The notes under the pieces are model-generated. The model saw nothing but the letters and a program-made list of their open reading frames with translations. It searched no databases and was not told the DNA's origin. From Empedobacter falsenii (GTDB lineage Bacteria > Bacteroidota > Bacteroidia > Flavobacteriales > Weeksellaceae), in contig NZ_CP040908.1 of the NCBI RefSeq assembly GCF_013488205.1, positions 2,420,001 to 2,484,000 on the forward strand: a stretch of DNA of 64,000 nucleotides. The letters are read 5' to 3'. The position numbers and the translations under genes are program-made. Of this stretch, positions 1-10,115 are shown in pieces; position 1 is the first letter of the stretch, and the number at the start of each line of letters is the position of its first letter.

Positions 1-245
1 CGCGTTCGCTCGCCACTACTTACGGAATCTCAATTGATTTCTTTTCCTATTGGTACTTAGATGTTTCAGTTCCCAACGTTCGCTCTCACTTACGTGAGTG
101 ACATGTCTTCAACATGCCGGGTTGTCCCATTCGGAAATCTACGGATTAATGCGTATGTGCCGCTCCCCGTAGCTTATCGCAGCTTATCACGTCCTTCATC
201 GCCTCTCAAAGCCTAGGCATCCGCCGTACGCCCTTTGTAACTTTT
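1..245 (-). rRNA. 23S ribosomal RNA, 5' part only
   Basis: This is the 5' end of 23S rRNA on the minus strand; the gene runs off the left edge. Read in RNA sense it contains the conserved early 23S block GGCGGATGCCTAGGC followed by GAGAGGCGATGAAGGACGTG. The 5' boundary near 245 is approximate, because the mature end is set by processing. It is the third product of the rRNA operon whose 16S gene lies at about 786-2308. Confidence 0.95.
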
Positions 246-414
246 TTCTCGATTTAACCGTCATATTATTGAGCGGTTATGTTAATCTTACTCGTTTTCT
301 TGATTAATTGTATACCTTATATAAACTTTGATTTATCTCTAAATCTGTTTTGATTGTATGTTTTTTTTCAATAATGTCAATGAACTCTTCTATTAGTCAT
401 AAAAACTAATTTTG

Positions 415-488
<74 letters not shown>

Positions 489-530
489 TCTTTTTACGTA
501 TTACGTAGAACGTTTAACGTTGTACGTTTG

Positions 531-604
531 TAGTCTCAGGCAGACTCGAACTGCCGACCTCTACATTATCAGTGTAGCGCTCTAACCAGCTGAGCTATGA
601 GACT
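531..604 (-). tRNA. tRNA-Ile (anticodon GAT)
   Basis: This is a 74-nt cloverleaf on the minus strand. The acceptor AGTCTCA pairs perfectly with TGAGACT, the anticodon is GAT, and the T arm is GGCAGTTCGAGTCTGCC. CCA is not encoded. It lies between 16S and tRNA-Ala in the rRNA operon spacer. The 43-bp gap to tRNA-Ala is made of repeated ACGT-rich words. Confidence 0.95.
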
Positions 605-652
605 CTTTAATACTCTTAAAGAGTGGTCTTTTTAGTTGTAAGATTTTAGTAT

Positions 653-727
653 TGAGAGATAAGTATTTAGATTTATCTAAGTTCTCAATTCTAATATCTA
701 ACTTCTAATATATTTATATAATACTAC
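653..727. repeat. low-complexity phrase repeat in the 16S-tRNA-Ile spacer
   Basis: Short variants of one AT-rich phrase (taagtattta, ctaagttctcaattctaa, tctaacttctaata) follow one another. A small perfect hairpin, TTAGAT-TT-ATCTAA, is included. Similar phrases occur at 3259-3284 and 63320-63387. There is no coding potential. I infer a degenerate intergenic repeat family, not a functional site. Confidence 0.4.
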
Positions 728-785
728 AGAATAAAAAGCCGAATCAAAATCAATCTTCTACTAATAGAAGAAAATTCGTCGTTCT

Positions 786-2308
<1,523 letters not shown>

Positions 2309-2472
2309 AATTTTTCTTTTGGTATTGCTACCTATGTTTTTACAACTTCGAATTTCCTATAGCTCCATTATTCAAGGATTGACTTCGTTTTATTCGGCTA
2401 TTTTTTCTTCTGTATATTTTATAATTTCAAATGAACTTCTCATTTAGCAAACCCTCTCGGTATTTGCGATTG

Positions 2473-2503
2473 CAAAGGTAATACTTATTTTTTAACTAAC
2501 AAA
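2473..2503 (-). promoter_or_regulatory. rRNA promoter closest to 16S
   Basis: On the minus strand, TTTG (2500-2503) and TACCTTTG (2473-2480) are separated by exactly 19 bp. This matches the Bacteroidota housekeeping sigma consensus TTTG-N19-TAnnTTTG. It lies about 165 bp upstream of the 16S 5' end. The block around it, from ACCCTCTCGG to CTTATTT, is duplicated 113 bp further upstream. Confidence 0.85.
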
Positions 2504-2585
2504 TTTTATTTCGAAAATTTTTAAAGTTTTTATTTTAATAAGTCAATTTTACTTTCGCTCTCAAACCCCTCTCGGAATCGGTTCG

Positions 2586-2616
2586 CAAAGGTAATACTTA
2601 TTTCTAAACTCGCAAA
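2586..2616 (-). promoter_or_regulatory. second rRNA promoter
   Basis: TTTG (2613-2616), a 19-bp spacer and TACCTTTG (2586-2593) are seen on the minus strand. The -7 box, the adjoining AAATAAGTAT and the downstream CCGAGAGGGTTT-like stretch closely repeat the first promoter. This gives a tandem P1/P2 arrangement typical of strong rRNA operons. Confidence 0.85.
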
Positions 2617-2694
2617 TTTATTTTTAAATAAATTTTGTCGCTATATAAGTCCCTATGTCAATTTCAACACTACTCGTCTTTCGTATTGCGGTTG

Positions 2695-2727
2695 CAAATA
2701 TACGCACCATTTTTCCGTTTTTCCAAA
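2695..2727 (-). promoter_or_regulatory. possible third rRNA promoter
   Basis: TTTG (2724-2727) and TATATTTG (2695-2702) are 21 bp apart on the minus strand. Both boxes match the Bacteroidota consensus, but the spacing is two bases longer than in the other two promoters. The flanks are not part of the duplicated block, so this one is less certain. Confidence 0.5.
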
Positions 2728-3539
2728 CCATCTTTACATTTATTTTACATTCTTCTCTTAAGTTATTGGTATGATGGGAAATATTTTTTGAAATGTTTGA
2801 CGGTTTACGCTAAACGGCAGACGAAATAGAGAAAAACGAAGAGTTAAAAATGGAAAATTGTGGGAATTTATCTATAAACTCGGAATAACAACATCTTTAT
2901 ATATACATTCATTTTGTCTTGATACAAAACATTTGAGATTAAGAGGAAAAATCATGAGATGATTTTGGGTATTAAAATCAAGACCTCAACAAAAAACCTA
3001 AAATGATTCATTCTGCGCGAAAAGATTTAAAAACCTATCGGCTAAATCTTTTTATTCGCTGCGAATTTCTTCATTTATGAACGCCTTTTTATTGAATGGT
3101 CATTTTTTCGATTTAGTCAAAAATAAGAAAATTTATTTTTGATTATTTGGATATGATGCCGAAACGAGTTCAGCAGGACTGAATAGAGATAGTTTTATAA
3201 AGAAGTTTTATGATAGTTTATATCATATATAGTATACTTTTTAATTTTCAAAAATTAAAACTTAGAACTTATTATTCACAACTCGAAAACACCCCTATAA
3301 TCCCCTCAAGGGGATATTCTTTTTGTTAGTTTTTACTACAAGTGAATGATTAGACGATGATGATTTGCTGATTAAAACAAAGCAACAGCAGGTACTTTGT
3401 GGTTAACGACTCGGGAGGAATTTCGCGAAAGCGGAATTATTAGTATACGTTAAAATAAAAAAGTTTAAAATGGTTTTCGTAAATTTGAGAAGCAAGCTTC
3501 TCCTCTACTTCATTTATCAACCAAATAGATAGTACAACT
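2728..3539. other. gene-free region upstream of the rRNA promoters
   Basis: I see no credible gene here; the short open frames lack codon-like composition. The region holds a phrase-repeat copy (3259-3284), a hairpin ATCCCCTCAAGGGGAT followed by a T-rich stretch (about 3299-3324), and a perfect inverted repeat GAGAAGC-AA-GCTTCTC (3487-3502) 37 bp before the serine hydrolase gene. The last could be an operator for that gene; this is speculative. Confidence 0.5.
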
Positions 3540-4832
3540 ATGAAAAAAATATTAGTTTGTTTAATTTTAGTGATGACGCAAATGAGTTATGGACAACAAT
3601 TTTTGACTGCAGAACAATCGGATCCAAAGAATTTTAATTGGATAAAAGGGTTTCCACCTGCAAAAGAAGATATTTTGTCCGCTATAGATGGTAGCTTTTT
3701 TAACTTTCCAGCTTTACGATATAGCGTTTGTCATATGCGCGAATTTTTCCCAACTGTAAATGTCGCTTCGGCACAAGAAAACAGATATACTTGGAAAACT
3801 AAATTGGATCAATCCATTGATAATGTGACTTTCACTCCTTTAGAAAGTAAAAAAACTATGACATGGAAAGAATCTTTGCAAAAAAATTATACCGATGGAA
3901 TTATTGTTTTACACAAAGGTGCTATTGTTTATGAGAATTACTTTGGAGAACTAAACAAAAATGGAACTCATGCCTTGATGTCTGTGAGTAAAACCTTGAC
4001 AGGAACTTTAGGCGGAATGTTAGTTGCCGAAGGTATTCTAGATGAGAATAAAAAATGTAGTGATTATATTCCTGAATTGAAAACCTCAGCTTTTGGTGAT
4101 GCTACGATTCGTCAAGTTTTGGATATGACAACTGCTTTGCAATATAGTGAAGATTACAGCGATCCGAATGCTGAAGTGTGGGCTTTTTCGGCTGCTGGAA
4201 ATCCTTTTCCTAAACCTGCTAATTATAATGGACCTACAAATTATTATGATTATTTGAAAACAGTCAAGAAAAATGGTAAACATGGTGAAGCTTTTGGTTA
4301 TAAAACGGTGAATACTGATGTGATGGGTTGGATTATTACAAAAGTATTGAATAAACCTTTGGCTCAAATTCTATCTGAAAAATTTTGGGAACCATTGGGA
4401 ACAAACTTTGATGGATATTACCAGATTGATGGTGCTGGAATTGCTTTTGCAGGAGGTGGTTTTAATGCAAACCTTCGAGATTTAGCGATGTTTGGAGAAA
4501 TGATAAGAAACAATGGTTACTTTAATAATCATCAAATTTTGCCTAAAAAATTGGTTGAGGAAATCAAAAAAGGAGGAAATCAAAAAGCTTTTGAAAAGGC
4601 AAATTATAAACTTCTAAAAGGCTGGAGCTACAAAGATATGTGGTGGGTAACGAATAATGAGCATCAAGCATTTATGGCGCGTGGCGTTCATGGTCAAGCG
4701 ATTTATGTTGATCCAAAAGCGGAAATGGTTATTGTGCGATTTGCTTCCAATCCGGTTGCATCGAATAGTGCGAACGACCCGTATTCGTTACCAGCTTATC
4801 ATGCTGTTGCAAAATATTTATTGACTAAATAA
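3540..4832 (+). CDS. secreted serine hydrolase, beta-lactamase/6-aminohexanoate-dimer hydrolase family
   Basis: The protein has 430 residues and a signal peptide of about 18 residues (MKKILVCLILVMTQMSYG, then QQ). The penicillin-binding-like serine hydrolase motif SVSK is at residues 148-151 and supplies the nucleophile Ser148 and Lys151. Further on, GYKTVNTDVMGW matches the conserved block of NylB-like enzymes, and HGQAIYVDP matches the third catalytic region. Family members hydrolyse amides, esters or beta-lactams, so the substrate cannot be read from sequence. It is a single gene closed by a hairpin terminator shared with the convergent gene at 4885. Confidence 0.8.
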   Translation: MKKILVCLILVMTQMSYGQQFLTAEQSDPKNFNWIKGFPPAKEDILSAIDGSFFNFPALRYSVCHMREFFPTVNVASAQENRYTWKTKLDQSIDNVTFTPLESKKTMTWKESLQKNYTDGIIVLHKGAIVYENYFGELNKNGTHALMSVSKTLTGTLGGMLVAEGILDENKKCSDYIPELKTSAFGDATIRQVLDMTTALQYSEDYSDPNAEVWAFSAAGNPFPKPANYNGPTNYYDYLKTVKKNGKHGEAFGYKTVNTDVMGWIITKVLNKPLAQILSEKFWEPLGTNFDGYYQIDGAGIAFAGGGFNANLRDLAMFGEMIRNNGYFNNHQILPKKLVEEIKKGGNQKAFEKANYKLLKGWSYKDMWWVTNNEHQAFMARGVHGQAIYVDPKAEMVIVRFASNPVASNSANDPYSLPAYHAVAKYLLTK

Positions 4833-4833
4833 C

Positions 4834-4864
4834 AAAAAGCTCAACTAATGTTGAGCTTTTATTT
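4834..4864 (+). terminator. intrinsic terminator between convergent genes
   Basis: The stem AAAAGCTCAAC / GTTGAGCTTTT has a 4-base loop and is followed by T-rich sequence. A-rich and T-rich flanks on both sides allow it to work in both directions for the genes ending at 4832 and 4885. Confidence 0.8.
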
Positions 4865-4884
4865 TATATGATAATTTGTTCGAA

Positions 4885-5706
4885 TTAATCTTCTGATTCT
4901 TCTACTTCCGATTGTAAGCCTTCTCCAAATTCACTTAAAGCTGAATTTAATGAAATCTCTGTACAATACTTAGATCCTAAATCTAATCCTTTTTGTAAAA
5001 ACTCTTCCGCTTTTTCCTTTTCTCCTGTAAAATAGTAATACGTATAAAATAATCCGTATCCATCTGGATTTCCTAAATCTAATACACGTTGGGCCAATTG
5101 CTGTAACTCTTTATTAGGTTTTAATTTCAACTCTTCTGTTGCACTTAATGTCTCGAAAACACCACCAGATTGTTCAGCAAATTTATAGGCAAAAACTACT
5201 TTACAACTTTCATCAAAACCTTCTTTACACAATTTTGCATTTGCAGCTTCATTTTCTTTTAATTTTTTAATTAAACTTTCTTCATCAAAATCAAATAAAT
5301 AGCTTGCATTATTTTTAAAATTGATATCATAATTCTGAGCCATCCAATTTGCACGTTGTGCTAATTTAGAATCTGATTGAGGTTTATTTTCGAAAGATTT
5401 CAAATTTGATTTATACACTTTTTTATCCACCCAATCTGAAATTCCTTTTAATTGATTTTTCTCTTTTTTGAAGATAAAAACCGTTTTTTCGACAAATATT
5501 ATAACCGAATCATTGCGTTCTGTAAATTCGTAACCAACCTCATCAAATTCACCGATTGTTACTCTTCCTTTTCCATCAAATTTCAATGGATTATATAATT
5601 CATCTTTTGCTTTTGTTGTAAAAACGCCTTCTAACGTATTAGTCGCTTGTTGAGCAAAAAGTGCTGACACCATAAAGAATGTTGTCAATAAAAATAGTTT
5701 TTTCAT
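4885..5706 (-). CDS. exported protein of unknown function
   Basis: The protein has 273 residues and a clear signal peptide (MKKLFLLTTFFMVSALFA). I do not recognise the family. The first part (about residues 25-105) looks like a beta-rich domain of strand-like segments. The rest is helical, with pairs such as ELQQLAQRVLDLGNPDGYGLFYTYYYFTGEKEKAEEFLQKGLDLG that resemble Sel1/TPR-type repeats. The C-terminus is acidic. A -7 like box TATTTTTG lies at 5736-5743. It is probably a periplasmic protein; no role can be assigned. Confidence 0.65.
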   Translation of the reverse strand: MKKLFLLTTFFMVSALFAQQATNTLEGVFTTKAKDELYNPLKFDGKGRVTIGEFDEVGYEFTERNDSVIIFVEKTVFIFKKEKNQLKGISDWVDKKVYKSNLKSFENKPQSDSKLAQRANWMAQNYDINFKNNASYLFDFDEESLIKKLKENEAANAKLCKEGFDESCKVVFAYKFAEQSGGVFETLSATEELKLKPNKELQQLAQRVLDLGNPDGYGLFYTYYYFTGEKEKAEEFLQKGLDLGSKYCTEISLNSALSEFGEGLQSEVEESED

Positions 5707-5779
5707 TTTTTAGAAAGTCTCAATTAATATTACGCCAAAAATAAACGTTTTAATTCGTCTAAAACTCACTAATTATAGT

Positions 5780-5817
5780 TAAAAATTAAAAAAGTCGCTC
5801 CAAATATAGAGCGACTT
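5780..5817 (-). terminator. terminator of the efflux operon
   Basis: The stem AAGTCGCTC / GAGCGACTT (5792-5817) is followed on the minus strand by TTTTTTAATTTTT. It lies 28 bp after the stop of the RND pump gene, marking the end of the tetR-tolC-adaptor-pump operon. Confidence 0.8.
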
Positions 5818-5844
5818 CAAGTATTAAATATCTAAAACGAAAGA

Positions 5845-8800
5845 TTACTCTTCCCATTCTTCTTTTATTTGTCGCGCTTCATAATCTGCAACCATTTCTG
5901 CTTCATAATCTACTTTTTCTCCTTTTGAGAATCGACGAATTGCACTATCGAATAATGAATAAACCACAGGAACAATAATTAAGGTTAGGAATAATGAGGA
6001 AACTAATCCACCGATAATTACCCATGCCAAACCGTTGTTCATCTCTGCTCCTGCTCCTTCTGCTAATGCAATTGGAATCATACCAAAAACCATGGCGATA
6101 GTTGTCATTAAAATTGGACGAAGACGTGCATGATTGGCTTGTACCAAAGCATTGTGCGTTGTTTCGCCAGCTTCTTTTCTATGATTTGTAAAATCGACCA
6201 ATAAAATCGCATTTTTACACACCAAACCAATTAACATAATCATTCCGAGAATCGTGAAGATATTCAACGAATTATTAGTTAAAGCTAAAACCACAAAGAC
6301 ACCAATTAATGATAATGGAATCGAAAACAAAACCACGAAAGGATAAATAAACGAATCATACAAAGCAACCATCACCAAATAAACTAAAATAATTGCTGCT
6401 AATAATGCGTAACCTAATGTACCAAAACCTTCGGATTGATTTTCTTCATCTCCACCCCAAACATACGATACACCGGTTGGTTTTTTACTATCAATTTTTT
6501 GTAAACTATTTTTGAAATCAGTAACAATATCACCCGTTGTACGACCAACAGATTGCGCTTGCACAGTTACAGAAGGTGTTTTATCACGACGCTCTAAGAA
6601 ACTTGGTCCAGAACTTTGTGTAACCGTTGCAAATTGATCCAAACGAATTTGTTGTCCTTTATCATTCACAAATATCAAACTACGAACGTCATCGATATTC
6701 GAACGATTAAAATCATTGTACTGAATATTAATATCATATTCGTATTCACCCGCTCTAAATTTACCATCTGTATTTCCAGAGAAAGCAGTTTGCATGGTTA
6801 AACCAACTGTTTGTAAATTCAATCCTAAAGCAGACATTTTATCACGGTCAACTTGCACATTAATTTCAGGATTTCCGGCTTCTGTCGTTAATTTCACTTC
6901 CGAAGAACCCTTAATTTGTTCTAATTCGTGTTTTGCTAATTCAGCAAATTTCATGGCGCTTTCTAAATTTGGACCTGTCACAACCAACGCTATTGGCGCT
7001 TGTTCCGCTCCAATCAAACCAACTGGAACAGTTTTAACCTTAGCACCAACTAATTCTTTTTCTAATTCGCGTTTTACTTTTGCCGCATAAATAAATGAAT
7101 TGTCTTCACGCTCTGATTTATCATTTAAAATAACGTCTATTTCTGCTTTATAAGCTGTTGCTTGTGCTGCTCCAAATCCTTCGGAACTTTGACCAACAGT
7201 TGTAATCATATCAACAACTTCTTTTTTATCACGTAAAAACTTTTCTGCTTTTTGCGTCATAAAATTTGATTCCTCTATTGTTGCATCTTTTGGTAACTCT
7301 ATTTGAACTAGGAATTCACCTTTATCTGTTTTAGGGAAGAATTCACCACCGATATATTTTCCTCCCATTAAAACTCCAATAACTGCAAATAAAACGATAA
7401 ATACCCCAATAAAAACTCCAATTCTACGAACGGTAGATTTTAAACACCATTCTAACATATCAGAAATGAAGTGGGTAAATTTCATTAATTGTTTTTCGAA
7501 CCAAAGAATAAATTTCTCAAAAATATTTTTCCCTGTGATATGTTCTAATTTCCCGAAACGAGAAGACAACCAAGGAACAATTGTAAATGACGACAATAAG
7601 GATAGTAAGGTTGCGATAACGACTGTCACACAAAACTGTGCAATAATATTCGCCACCAAACCTGTACTCATTGCAATTGGTAAGAATACCACGACAATTA
7701 CCAATGTAATAGCAGTTACGGTAAATCCAATTTCTTTTGCCCCATCGTATGAAGCTCTAATTTTCGATTTTCCCATTTCCATGTGACGGTAAATATTCTC
7801 TAAAACAACGATGGCATCATCCACCAAAATTCCCACTACAAGTGATAAACCAAGTAACGACATCAAGTTTAAGGTATACCCCATTAAGTACATTCCGATA
7901 AAAGTCGCAATTAACGATGCTGGAATAGAAACCATTACAATAAAAGCATTACGAATACTATGTAAAAACAAAAGCATTACAATTGCAACTAAAACAACTG
8001 CTAAAACTAAATCGAAAATAACGTGATCTGCCGCAGCCAATGTAAAATCAGACGTATCATTTACAATCTGAATTTTAAGTCCTTCTTTCTTATAATCTGT
8101 TTCAACTTTTTTGATGGTTTCTTTCATCAATTCAGAAACAGCCACCGCATTTGCATCTGATTGTTTTACAACCTGAACAATAATCGCAGAACTCTGATTA
8201 ACACGTGCAATTTTTTCTACTTCTTTCTGAGAATCTTGCACAAAAGCAACTTCCGATAAACGAACTTGAATTCCATTATTCGAAGAAATTACCAAATTAT
8301 TTAATTCATCAACTGATTTATATTTTCCAGAAAGACGAATAATTGTAGAGTTTTCACGTGTTTTTACACTTCCTGTTGGGAAATCTAAATTCGAAGTTAA
8401 GATTGCTTGCTGAACTTGAGGCACAGATAATCCATAACCTTTCAATTTCACAGGATCTAAACTTACTTGAATTTCACGTTCTTGTCCTCCAATCAAATTT
8501 ACTTGCGCAACACCTGTCACACGTGATAAAACTGGTTCTATTTTTTTATCTAACAAATCATACAAATCTTTTTCTGTCAACTTATCAGACGTTACACCAG
8601 CTGTAATAATTGGTAAATCACTTAACGAGAATTTCGTCAAAGAAGGCGGATCTACATCATCAGGTAAATCTTTCTCAATGGCATTAATCTTACGTTGCGC
8701 ATCATTCAACGCTAAATCTGCATTTGCATCAGAATTCAACGTAACCATTACAACTGATAAACTTTCGTAAGATTTCGATTCTACTTTCTTTACATTTTCT

Positions 8801-9021
8801 AAGGCTGCAACCGCATCCTCTATCTTTTTGGTTACAGAATTTTCAACTTCGTTTGGAGAAGCTCCAGGATAAACCGTTGAAATCGTAACAACATTCGTTT
8901 CAAATTTTGGGATTAATTCGTATCCCATTTGCGTATAACTAAACAATCCTCCCAAAGTCAAAATCGTGAATAACACGATAATCATTGTGGGACGTTTAAT
9001 TGATATTTCTGCTATTTTCAT
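5845..9021 (-). CDS. RND family multidrug efflux pump, inner-membrane subunit
   Basis: At 1058 residues it has the normal length of an AcrB/MexB-type HAE1 transporter. It has one N-terminal transmembrane helix, a large periplasmic loop, a helix bundle with GILVDDAIVVLENI in the fourth helix (the paired Asp of the proton relay), then a second half with the same layout. The start MKIAEISIKRPTMIIVLF is typical of the family. It is the last gene of the operon, 11 bp after the adaptor gene. It would use the proton gradient to push drugs through the neighbouring TolC-like channel. The exact substrate is unknown. Confidence 0.93.
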   Translation of the reverse strand: MKIAEISIKRPTMIIVLFTILTLGGLFSYTQMGYELIPKFETNVVTISTVYPGASPNEVENSVTKKIEDAVAALENVKKVESKSYESLSVVMVTLNSDANADLALNDAQRKINAIEKDLPDDVDPPSLTKFSLSDLPIITAGVTSDKLTEKDLYDLLDKKIEPVLSRVTGVAQVNLIGGQEREIQVSLDPVKLKGYGLSVPQVQQAILTSNLDFPTGSVKTRENSTIIRLSGKYKSVDELNNLVISSNNGIQVRLSEVAFVQDSQKEVEKIARVNQSSAIIVQVVKQSDANAVAVSELMKETIKKVETDYKKEGLKIQIVNDTSDFTLAAADHVIFDLVLAVVLVAIVMLLFLHSIRNAFIVMVSIPASLIATFIGMYLMGYTLNLMSLLGLSLVVGILVDDAIVVLENIYRHMEMGKSKIRASYDGAKEIGFTVTAITLVIVVVFLPIAMSTGLVANIIAQFCVTVVIATLLSLLSSFTIVPWLSSRFGKLEHITGKNIFEKFILWFEKQLMKFTHFISDMLEWCLKSTVRRIGVFIGVFIVLFAVIGVLMGGKYIGGEFFPKTDKGEFLVQIELPKDATIEESNFMTQKAEKFLRDKKEVVDMITTVGQSSEGFGAAQATAYKAEIDVILNDKSEREDNSFIYAAKVKRELEKELVGAKVKTVPVGLIGAEQAPIALVVTGPNLESAMKFAELAKHELEQIKGSSEVKLTTEAGNPEINVQVDRDKMSALGLNLQTVGLTMQTAFSGNTDGKFRAGEYEYDINIQYNDFNRSNIDDVRSLIFVNDKGQQIRLDQFATVTQSSGPSFLERRDKTPSVTVQAQSVGRTTGDIVTDFKNSLQKIDSKKPTGVSYVWGGDEENQSEGFGTLGYALLAAIILVYLVMVALYDSFIYPFVVLFSIPLSLIGVFVVLALTNNSLNIFTILGMIMLIGLVCKNAILLVDFTNHRKEAGETTHNALVQANHARLRPILMTTIAMVFGMIPIALAEGAGAEMNNGLAWVIIGGLVSSLFLTLIIVPVVYSLFDSAIRRFSKGEKVDYEAEMVADYEARQIKEEWEE

Positions 9022-9032
9022 GGAAATCTATC

Positions 9033-10103
9033 TTACTTTACAACTTTTACTTTCGTTCCATCTTTCAGATTAATCTGACCACTTGTCACGATTTCAGCTC
9101 CATCTTTAATTCCACTAATAATTTCAACTTCAGTTCCAACTGTTTTTCCAATCACAACTTTCGTTAATTTTGCTGTATTATTTTCAACCACGAAAACTTG
9201 TCCAGAACTAATTCCATTTACGAAAGCATTTGCTGGAACAACCAATACATTTTTACCTGCATTTACATCATCTTTTGTCGAGAATACTGCCGTTCCGTAC
9301 ATACCAGCTTTTAAACCAGAATTATTCGAAACTTGAATTTCTACTGGAAAGTTTAATGAAGCATCTGCTTTAGGCGCAATAAAAGAAATTCTCCCTGCAA
9401 ATTCTTGATCTGGAAAAACACTAGCCAATACTTTGATTGTTTGTCCTACTTTCAAATTCACAACTTCAGCTTCTGTTACTGTAACTTGTAATTTTAGTTT
9501 TGATACATTTACAATATCAAACATTTGAGAACCTGGCGCTACTACAGATCCTGGCTCTATGTAACGCTTGTTAATCACACCAGAAATAGTTGCTTTTACA
9601 TTCGTATCACGCACACGCAAATTTTGCGCAGAAACCGCTGCTCTTGCATTTTTTAATTGCAAACGCGAATTATCTAATTGTTGCTTTGTTACACCTCCCG
9701 TTTTATAAGCATTTTCGTAACGTTGATTGTCAATAATTGCATTTTGAAGATTATTTTGCGCTTGCGTAACATCAACTTCAATTGCATCTTTTTTGATTGT
9801 TGCCAATGTTTGACCAACAGAAACATAACTCCCTTCATCTACCAATACACGAACAATTCTTCCTGAAATTTCTGAAGGAAAACTCATTTCCTGAAATGGC
9901 GCAAACGTTCCGTTTGACGTATAATCTGTATTTAAGCTTTCGTATTTTGCTTTAATTGTATTTACCACAACCTCATCGTTACTAGCATTTACAATCGCAA
10001 CTTCCTCTTCTTGCTTCGCTTTGTTATTTTTGATGATGTAAACTGCTCCACCAATCAAGCCAGCAGCAATTAATATATAAAGTAAAGTTTTTACTGATTT
10101 CAT
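9033..10103 (-). CDS. RND efflux periplasmic adaptor (membrane fusion protein)
   Basis: The protein has 356 residues. An N-terminal membrane anchor (about residues 7-24) is followed by a biotinyl-lipoyl-like half (FPSEISGRIVRVLVDEGSYVSVGQ), a short coiled coil (about 110-160), the second lipoyl half (TISGVINKRYIEPGSVVAPG), a beta-barrel and a membrane-proximal domain ending GQINLKDGTKVKVV. This is the order of AcrA/MexA-like adaptors. It links the inner-membrane pump to the outer-membrane channel. Its genes are directly adjacent: 11 bp to the pump and 12 bp to the TolC gene. Confidence 0.92.
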   Translation of the reverse strand: MKSVKTLLYILIAAGLIGGAVYIIKNNKAKQEEEVAIVNASNDEVVVNTIKAKYESLNTDYTSNGTFAPFQEMSFPSEISGRIVRVLVDEGSYVSVGQTLATIKKDAIEVDVTQAQNNLQNAIIDNQRYENAYKTGGVTKQQLDNSRLQLKNARAAVSAQNLRVRDTNVKATISGVINKRYIEPGSVVAPGSQMFDIVNVSKLKLQVTVTEAEVVNLKVGQTIKVLASVFPDQEFAGRISFIAPKADASLNFPVEIQVSNNSGLKAGMYGTAVFSTKDDVNAGKNVLVVPANAFVNGISSGQVFVVENNTAKLTKVVIGKTVGTEVEIISGIKDGAEIVTSGQINLKDGTKVKVVK

Positions 10104-10115
10104 AAATCGGTTCTA

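Noticed and set aside
3299-3324. Hairpin with CCCCT/AGGGG as a gene terminator
   Set aside because: No gene ends nearby on either strand, so I treat it as part of the repeat-rich intergenic DNA.
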